This document shows positions 7,865 to 11,898 of a DNA stretch of 11,898 nt, piece by piece. Below the pieces are notes generated by a model. That model made no database searches and was not told the origin of the DNA. It saw nothing but the letters and a program-made list of their open reading frames with translations. Both the position numbers and the translations under genes were made by a program. This DNA is from JBKECA01 sp047973435 (GTDB taxonomy: Bacteria > Planctomycetota > Planctomycetia > Planctomycetales > Planctomycetaceae), in the NCBI GenBank assembly GCA_047973435.1, contig JBKECA010000044.1:1-11898 (forward strand), written 5' to 3'. The first letter of the stretch is position 1. Each line of letters starts with the position of its first letter.

Positions 7865-7976
7865 GGGAGAGTCGAACGTCGAGTGTCTCGAGTCCAGAGC
7901 ACGATGCAGTCGCGCGTGATGTATCGATCACGTGACGAATGCTCTGGACCCTCAGCACTGGACTCTGGACTCTCCC
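7865..7976 (+). repeat. Second heptamer-repeat hairpin in rnpB (P16/P17 region)
   Basis: The 5' arm (7865-7901) shows a 7-nt period: GTCGAAC, GTCGAGT, GTCTCGA, GTCCAGA from 7871. The 3' arm (7940-7976) contains TCTGGAC, CCTCAGC, ACTGGAC, TCTGGAC. Both arms are 37 nt. The outer 9 (GGGAGAGTC) and inner 10 (GTCCAGAGCA) positions pair perfectly, while the middle pairs poorly. The apical 38 nt hold a further stem, CGTGAT with ATCACG, around 7915-7932. The insertion sits after the GGTCAAGCAGGG stretch and before CCGGGTAGGCTGC, that is, in the P16/P17 part of the type A fold. Its motif differs from that of the P12 insertion. Confidence 0.8.
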
Positions 7977-8105
7977 AGCAGTGCGGTTCGTGCTGTGTCT
8001 CCTTGGAGGCCAACGTCCGGGTAGGCTGCGCCGAGGCGTGGAGCAATTCACGCCCCAGAGAAATGATCACTCTCGACAAAACCCGGCTTACAGGCCCGCT
8101 CCGGC

Positions 8106-8196
8106 ATTTTATACTGCCCGCGGCAGCGAGTGAGATGATTCGGACGTTAAAGCCCCGCGAGGCAAAACGTATCAACATTGACCGCGTGCGGTATAC
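8106..8196 (+). repeat. Dispersed hairpin element, copy 2 (after rnpB)
   Basis: This segment fills most of the gap between the 3' end of rnpB and the convergent Rieske gene. It holds three inverted repeats: CTGCC-CGC-GGCAG (8114-8126); a nested stem ACGTT (8144-8148) with AACGT (8166-8170), enclosing GCC and GGC around CCGCGA (8152-8163); and ACCGC-GT-GCGGT (8181-8192). It aligns along its whole length with 11668-11764 in reverse complement, and 29 bases match copy 1 exactly. The location suggests a two-way terminator or REP-like role, but there is no clear U-run after any stem. Confidence 0.8.
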
Positions 8197-8244
8197 TTCG
8201 ACCTGCAACCGTCCGTTGCTGCAACAGGTGATCGTGGCGACTCG

Positions 8245-8562
8245 CTATGCGTCGTCCGGCAACTCCACTTGAATCTCATCGCCAACCACCCGCACCGGGT
8301 AGCGGGGCTGTTGCAGCCGGCTGTTGAGACAATGCTGCCCGGTGGTTACATCGTACTGCCAGCCGTGCCAGGGGCAGGTGACAATGCAGCCCTGAAGTTG
8401 CCCCTGTCCGAGGGGGCCGCCTGCGTGCAGGCAAATGCCGTCGAGTGCGAAAAACTCGGTCCCAACATGGTAGACGGCAAAGACGCGGCCCGCGGCCGTG
8501 CATTCGACGCCCGAACCTTCCGGAATCTCGCTGGTCCGCGCAACCGTTACAAACTGTCCCAT
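8245..8562 (-). CDS. Small Rieske [2Fe-2S] ferredoxin
   Basis: The 105-aa product is a soluble Rieske-type ferredoxin, an electron carrier for oxygenases or similar enzymes. The cluster ligands are all visible: C44-x-H46 in CLHAGG and C63-x-x-H66 in CPWHGWQ. The protein opens with FVTVARTSEIPEGSG and ends shortly after the cluster domain, as in NirD/BphF-like stand-alone ferredoxins. The ATG at 8562 has AAGAGG about 8 nt upstream. An extended frame starts at 8748, but its extra residues look non-coding. There is no signal peptide or Tat motif, so it is not a respiratory bc1-type Rieske protein. No oxygenase partner is adjacent, so its redox partner is unknown. Confidence 0.92.
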   Translation of the reverse strand: MGQFVTVARTSEIPEGSGVECTAAGRVFAVYHVGTEFFALDGICLHAGGPLGQGQLQGCIVTCPWHGWQYDVTTGQHCLNSRLQQPRYPVRVVGDEIQVELPDDA

Positions 8563-9019
8563 CCATCGCCTCTTTTTTGTGGGTCGCTCCGCCCGACCTG
8601 CAACGTCGACGCGCGGAACTACGATTAAGCAACTAGAGGCTATCCGAAAAGCGGGTGTGGCCGCGACGGCGGACCTTGTGGTTCCCGCCACGGAGTGAGG
8701 CGTCGGCAGGTCAAAAGTCGACCTGCAGACGACGAACGACGCGGGCAAGGGCCACCGTCCCTTCGGGTTGTGTCAGATCGGGGCCGTCTGCGGCGTGGGA
8801 ATTCCTCGACGACTCTTCATGGGAGTCGCCTCGTCGTTCCGCCTGGCAGTCGACTCCGTCTCGACACAACGCAGCCACACCAACTTCTCGGATCGCCTCT
8901 GAGATGCAACCTCAGGTTGATTGATCCCTGTTGTCAAATCGGCTTGATTGTCCTGCGTGGCCCTGAGTCTGGGACCGTTGCCGCGCAGACCAATCCGGCC
9001 CGCCGGGAAAGCCGTTATC
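8563..9019. other. 457-bp divergent intergenic region with hairpins, no gene seen
   Basis: This region separates the minus-strand Rieske gene from the plus-strand zinc-ribbon gene and must hold promoters for both, although I found no convincing -35/-10 pair. It contains several inverted repeats: GGCGG (8668-8672) with CCGCC (8685-8689); a 7-bp stem GCAGGTC (8706-8712) with GACCTGC (8720-8726); CGACTC with GAGTCG around 8810-8828; and a perfect 13-bp odd palindrome CAACCT-C-AGGTTG at 8907-8919. Open frames here have no recognisable protein features. The palindrome, about 100 bp before the zinc-ribbon start, is the best operator candidate. Confidence 0.4.
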
Positions 9020-9505
9020 ATGAACTGCGCCAACTGCGGTGCTCCGCTCGTCGATGTTGCCCGTGCCGGGGTGACGAACTGCCGATATTGCCACTCCCAG
9101 CAGGTTGTCACCGGGGGAGAAGGCTTGGATGGCGTGATCCTTTTGGGGGCGCCAACAGATCTGGACTGTCCCGCCTGCGGCGATCAGCTGGTGACGGCGG
9201 TGGTTGACGACCTTCCCTGCCGTGCCTGTCCCAGTTGCTTCGGGACGACGATTTCCCACGATGACTTCGGCGACCTCGTGGCGCGCCGGCGGGCCAGCTA
9301 TCAGGGGGCCGATCAGCTGGCCTCAACGATGAATCTGGACGCTTTGGCCCACGAACGGGAGTGTCCCATCTGCCACGATGCGATGGAGGTGCACCCCTAC
9401 TATGGTCCAGGGAACACGATTATAGACTCCTGTTCCGTCTGCCATCTTGTTTGGCTCGACGCCGGGGAACTGCTGGCGATCGAACGGTCTCCGGGGCGAC
9501 GATAG
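9020..9505 (+). CDS. Zinc-ribbon protein (zf-TFIIB-like), three ribbons
   Basis: The 161-aa product has three four-cysteine zinc ribbons: C3/C6/C21/C24, C50/C53/C70/C73 (with an extra C67), and C115/C118/C138/C141. The third ends in SCSVCHLVWLDAGELLAIE, the hallmark of the small bacterial zf-TFIIB family (CPxC...CxxCxxxWLDxxEL). The function of that family is not established; such ribbons may bind nucleic acid or protein. It has no membrane segment or signal peptide. The ATG at 9020 starts directly at the first ribbon. A frame open further upstream adds residues without family features. Only a weak purine stretch (GGGAAAG, about 9005-9011) precedes the start. The next gene begins 91 bp downstream on the same strand. 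Confidence 0.85.
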   Translation: MNCANCGAPLVDVARAGVTNCRYCHSQQVVTGGEGLDGVILLGAPTDLDCPACGDQLVTAVVDDLPCRACPSCFGTTISHDDFGDLVARRRASYQGADQLASTMNLDALAHERECPICHDAMEVHPYYGPGNTIIDSCSVCHLVWLDAGELLAIERSPGRR

Positions 9506-9596
9506 GTCTCTCCACCCGCCGACCGATTGCAACTGCGTCGGCCGTCTGCTGCAATGCTGAGCATTGGTCCGTCTGCACCGCGAACGGAGATTGCTC

Positions 9597-11648
9597 ATGC
9601 GTGGCTTTGGCTTGTGTCGAACGGTAGCTGGCTGGTGTTTGGTTCTGCTGTTGGGTGTCGCCGTCGCGCCATCTGTCGCACAGCCTGTGCCCCGACAACT
9701 GCGAGACTTTCCGGACTGGACGACCAGCGTCGCCATTTCTCCCGATAGCACCACTGTCGCCGCCGGCAGCTACGACGTGGTCAAGGTTGCGCCGCTGGCG
9801 GAACTGACGCAACCGACGGAATTGAAGACGAATTGCGGCTTCGCTCAGGCCGCCCTGTTTACTCGAGATGGCACTCAACTGGTCATTGGCGGTTACCAGC
9901 AGGTGCAAGTCTGGGACGTTGCGAACCATCAACGTCTGCACACGCTCAAGGGGCATAAAGGTTACGTCCGCGATCTGGCGTTGAACCCGGCTGGCGACCA
10001 GCTGGCTTCGGCGAGCGAAGACCGGACGGTTCGCATCTGGCAGCTGAAGGATGGCACGGCGCTGCGGAAGATCGGGCCATTGGAATTGCCCGTGCTGGGG
10101 GTGGCGTGGTCGCCCGACGGTCTGCAACTTGCAACCGCGGAAGGGGACGAGACCCGCCTGACGAAGCCTGGCTTGGTCAAGCTGTGGAACGCCGAAACAG
10201 GAGAATTGATCCGGACGTTCCCCGAACACGAAAAAGGGGCCACGGACGTCGTCTTCTCTCCCGATGGGACGCAGCTGTTATCGACCAGTCTGGATGAAAA
10301 GGTCAATGTCTACGACGTGACCGCCGGGACGGCGGTCGGCTTCTATGGTGGCCATAGCCGGCCGACCAATTGCGTCGTTCTGGCCTCGGGAGGCGACATC
10401 GCCATTACCGGCAGCGGTGGACGCTTCAAGGGAAAAAATGAAATCAAGGTCTTTCACCCGGCAGACGGCGAAGAGGTGGCGTCCTTTGACCTGCATCAAG
10501 GCAAGGTGACCGCGCTCGCCTTATCGGCCGATGGTCAGACGCTGGCGAGTGCGTCGTACGACAAGACGGTTGCCATCTGGGATTTCGCAAAGCTGCTGTC
10601 TCCGAATGGGGGCCCTGCGGAGACAACGCTGGCGGCCAACATCGACATCACCAATGACCAGTTAAAGCCAACACCGAAATCAAAGGAGGCGGAGACCATG
10701 CGGATTGGGATCATCGGGCTGGACACCTCGCATGCGGTGGCCTTCACCAAACTGATCAACGCAGCGGAACCGCTGCCGGTGTTCCAGGGTATTCGCATCG
10801 TGGCGGCGTACCCCCAGGGGAGTCCCGATATCGAGTCGTCGATCAGTCGCGTTCCGGGTTATACGGAGGAAGTCAAGAAACTCGGCGTCGAGATTGTCGA
10901 CTCGATTGACGAACTGGTCAGTCGTGTGGACGCCGTGCTCTTGGAGACGAATGACGGTCGCCCGCACTTCGAACAGGTTCTGCCGGTTCTGAAGGCCAAG
11001 AAGCCGGTCTTCGTCGACAAGCCAATCGCCGCCTCGCTTGAGGACGCCGTCGCCATTCTGGAAGCGGCGCGGTATTACGGGACCCCCTGCTTCAGCTCGT
11101 CCTCATTGAGATGGATGGGCCAGGTGCAGGAAGTCCGCCGCGGGGAGTACGGCCCGGTTGTTGGCTGCGACACCTACAGCCCGTGCAGTTTGGAGGCAAC
11201 GCATCCGGACCTGTACTGGTATGGTATTCACGGTGTGGAAGGTCTGTTTGCCGTTATGGGGACGGGGCTGAAGAGCGTGGCCCGTACGCAAACGGAGAAC
11301 TTTGAGCAGGTGACCGGAGTCTGGCAGGATGGCCGCATTGGCACCTTCCGCGGCTTGCGAACCGGTGCTCGCGGCTACGGCGGAACGGCATTCTGCGAGA
11401 AGAAGACCGTCGTCCTGGGGCCCTATCAGGGCTACCAGCCTTTGGTGGAGAGCATCATCCACTTCTACAAAACCGGCGAGGCCCCGGTGTCCACCGAAGA
11501 GACGCTGGAGATTTACACGTTCATGTCCGCCAGCGACGAAAGTCAGCGTCAGGGGGGCCAGCCGGTGGACGTCGGCCCCGTTCGAGAAGCAGCCACGAAG
11601 GCGGCCCATGAAAAGCTGACCAGGCTGGTCCCGGGGTACAAGCCGTGA
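9597..11648 (+). CDS. Exported WD40 protein fused to Gfo/Idh/MocA oxidoreductase
   Basis: The 683-aa product starts at ATG 9597, 7 nt after GGAG (9586-9589). Residues 1-28 form a signal peptide (GWCLVLLLGVAVAPSVA, cleavage likely before QP). Residues about 38-335 contain roughly seven WD40 repeats, seen as repeated SPDGxQL...VxxWD blocks, and probably fold as a beta-propeller. A linker of about 30 residues leads to residue 368, where a complete Gfo/Idh/MocA-type NAD(P)-dependent oxidoreductase begins. It has the Rossmann start MRIGIIGLDTSHAVAF, VDKPIAAS (variant of the family EKP motif, 474-476), and a D...YGIHGVE segment with candidate catalytic His546. No stop separates the halves. Both domains are common in planctomycetes as separate proteins, so this may be a real fusion, a gene pair joined by stop loss, or a sequence error. 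Substrate unknown. Confidence 0.85.
   Translation: MRGFGLCRTVAGWCLVLLLGVAVAPSVAQPVPRQLRDFPDWTTSVAISPDSTTVAAGSYDVVKVAPLAELTQPTELKTNCGFAQAALFTRDGTQLVIGGYQQVQVWDVANHQRLHTLKGHKGYVRDLALNPAGDQLASASEDRTVRIWQLKDGTALRKIGPLELPVLGVAWSPDGLQLATAEGDETRLTKPGLVKLWNAETGELIRTFPEHEKGATDVVFSPDGTQLLSTSLDEKVNVYDVTAGTAVGFYGGHSRPTNCVVLASGGDIAITGSGGRFKGKNEIKVFHPADGEEVASFDLHQGKVTALALSADGQTLASASYDKTVAIWDFAKLLSPNGGPAETTLAANIDITNDQLKPTPKSKEAETMRIGIIGLDTSHAVAFTKLINAAEPLPVFQGIRIVAAYPQGSPDIESSISRVPGYTEEVKKLGVEIVDSIDELVSRVDAVLLETNDGRPHFEQVLPVLKAKKPVFVDKPIAASLEDAVAILEAARYYGTPCFSSSSLRWMGQVQEVRRGEYGPVVGCDTYSPCSLEATHPDLYWYGIHGVEGLFAVMGTGLKSVARTQTENFEQVTGVWQDGRIGTFRGLRTGARGYGGTAFCEKKTVVLGPYQGYQPLVESIIHFYKTGEAPVSTEETLEIYTFMSASDESQRQGGQPVDVGPVREAATKAAHEKLTRLVPGYKP
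10682..10700 (+). promoter_or_regulatory. Internal Shine-Dalgarno and ATG at the WD40-Gfo junction
   Basis: AAAGGAGG (10682-10689) lies 8 nt before an in-frame ATG at 10698, which is exactly where a free-standing Gfo/Idh protein (316 aa) would start. This is the strongest Shine-Dalgarno I noticed in the window, stronger than that of the full-length gene. It indicates that the oxidoreductase is, or recently was, translated on its own. Such a product would lack the signal peptide and stay in the cytoplasm. Confidence 0.7.
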
Positions 11649-11667
11649 CCAGCGACAGCTTGCATCT

Positions 11668-11764
11668 GTATACCTCCCGCGGCTATCGATGATACGTTCT
11701 GCCTCGCGGGGCTTAAACGTCTGAATCATTTCATGTGATGCTGCGGGCACTATAGATCGATGCC
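11668..11764 (-). repeat. Dispersed hairpin element, copy 3 (inverted)
   Basis: The reverse complement of this segment aligns end to end with 8103-8196. Shared blocks include ATGATTC, GACGTT, AAGCCCCGCGAGGCA, AACGTATCA and GGTATAC. The nested ACGTT/AACGT stem around GCC...GGC is kept; the first hairpin is degraded. It lies 20 bp after the stop of the WD40-Gfo gene and 48 bp before the end of the minus-strand frame at 11812, again between convergent reading frames. Confidence 0.8.
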
Positions 11765-11811
11765 GTCTGGGCTCGAAAGTGTGTGGCCGAATTTTATGGC
11801 GGGTTTAAGTC

Positions 11812-11898
11812 TCAGGAGGGCTGGAGGTTCCAGAAAGTTTCGGTCAGTCGGCTTTGGTGGACGGCTTCGATGGTGCTGATGGCGAGGGCGTTGTCTTT
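11812..11898 (-). CDS. Probable 3' end of an unidentified gene leaving the window
   Basis: The minus strand is open from the right edge to a TGA at 11812-11814, giving 28 residues that include ALAISTIEAVHQSRLTETFW. Nearly all codons end in C or G, as in the other genes here, and the peptide reads like the C-terminal helix of a globular protein. The fragment is too short to name a family. It would be convergent with the WD40-Gfo gene. Confidence 0.45.
   Translation of the reverse strand, partial: KDNALAISTIEAVHQSRLTETFWNLQPS

Noticed and set aside
11103..11750. 215-aa minus-strand open frame under the Gfo/Idh domain
   Set aside because: It is antisense to the oxidoreductase. Its N-terminal residues resemble a peptide also read from copy 2 only because both are translations of the same DNA repeat.

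Overview
The window is about 11.9 kb of GC-rich bacterial DNA. It most likely comes from a planctomycete (Planctomycetota). I infer this from the gene mix: a DUF6807/PmoA-family protein, an exported WD40 protein joined to a Gfo/Idh/MocA oxidoreductase, and weak or absent Shine-Dalgarno sequences on several genes. I cannot fix the genus.

Layout, left to right. (1) 3-764: 3' part of an RluA-family pseudouridine synthase, cut by the window edge. (2) 795-3293: ATP-dependent protease lon, with an added basic C-terminal tail. (3) 3491-4552: holB, clamp-loader delta' subunit. (4) 4605-5537: PmoA-family (DUF6807) protein. (5) 5811-6611: dapB of the lysine/diaminopimelate pathway. (6) 6888-7415: unrecognised single-pass membrane protein. 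(7) 7481-8105: rnpB, RNase P RNA, about 625 nt. (8) 8245-8562, minus strand: small Rieske ferredoxin, convergent with rnpB. (9) 9020-9505: triple zinc-ribbon protein. (10) 9597-11648: exported WD40 protein fused in frame to a Gfo/Idh/MocA oxidoreductase. (11) 11812-11898, minus strand: probable 3' end of a further gene leaving the window.

Most genes are housekeeping and point the same way, but the spacing suggests several short transcription units, not one operon. RluA and lon are 30 bp apart and could be co-transcribed.

The unusual material is mostly non-coding. The RNase P RNA carries two extra segments, 133 and 112 nt, each built of degenerate 7-nt repeats arranged as complementary arms. 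Removing both leaves about 380 nt, a normal bacterial size. A separate dispersed element of about 95 bp with small hairpins occurs three times: after rnpB (between convergent genes), after the WD40-Gfo gene (between convergent genes, inverted), and, rearranged, after dapB. It looks like a REP/terminator-type family placed at transcript ends. Last, the WD40-Gfo junction holds a near-perfect Shine-Dalgarno and ATG inside an uninterrupted reading frame, so the locus could make both a long exported fusion and a short cytoplasmic oxidoreductase.
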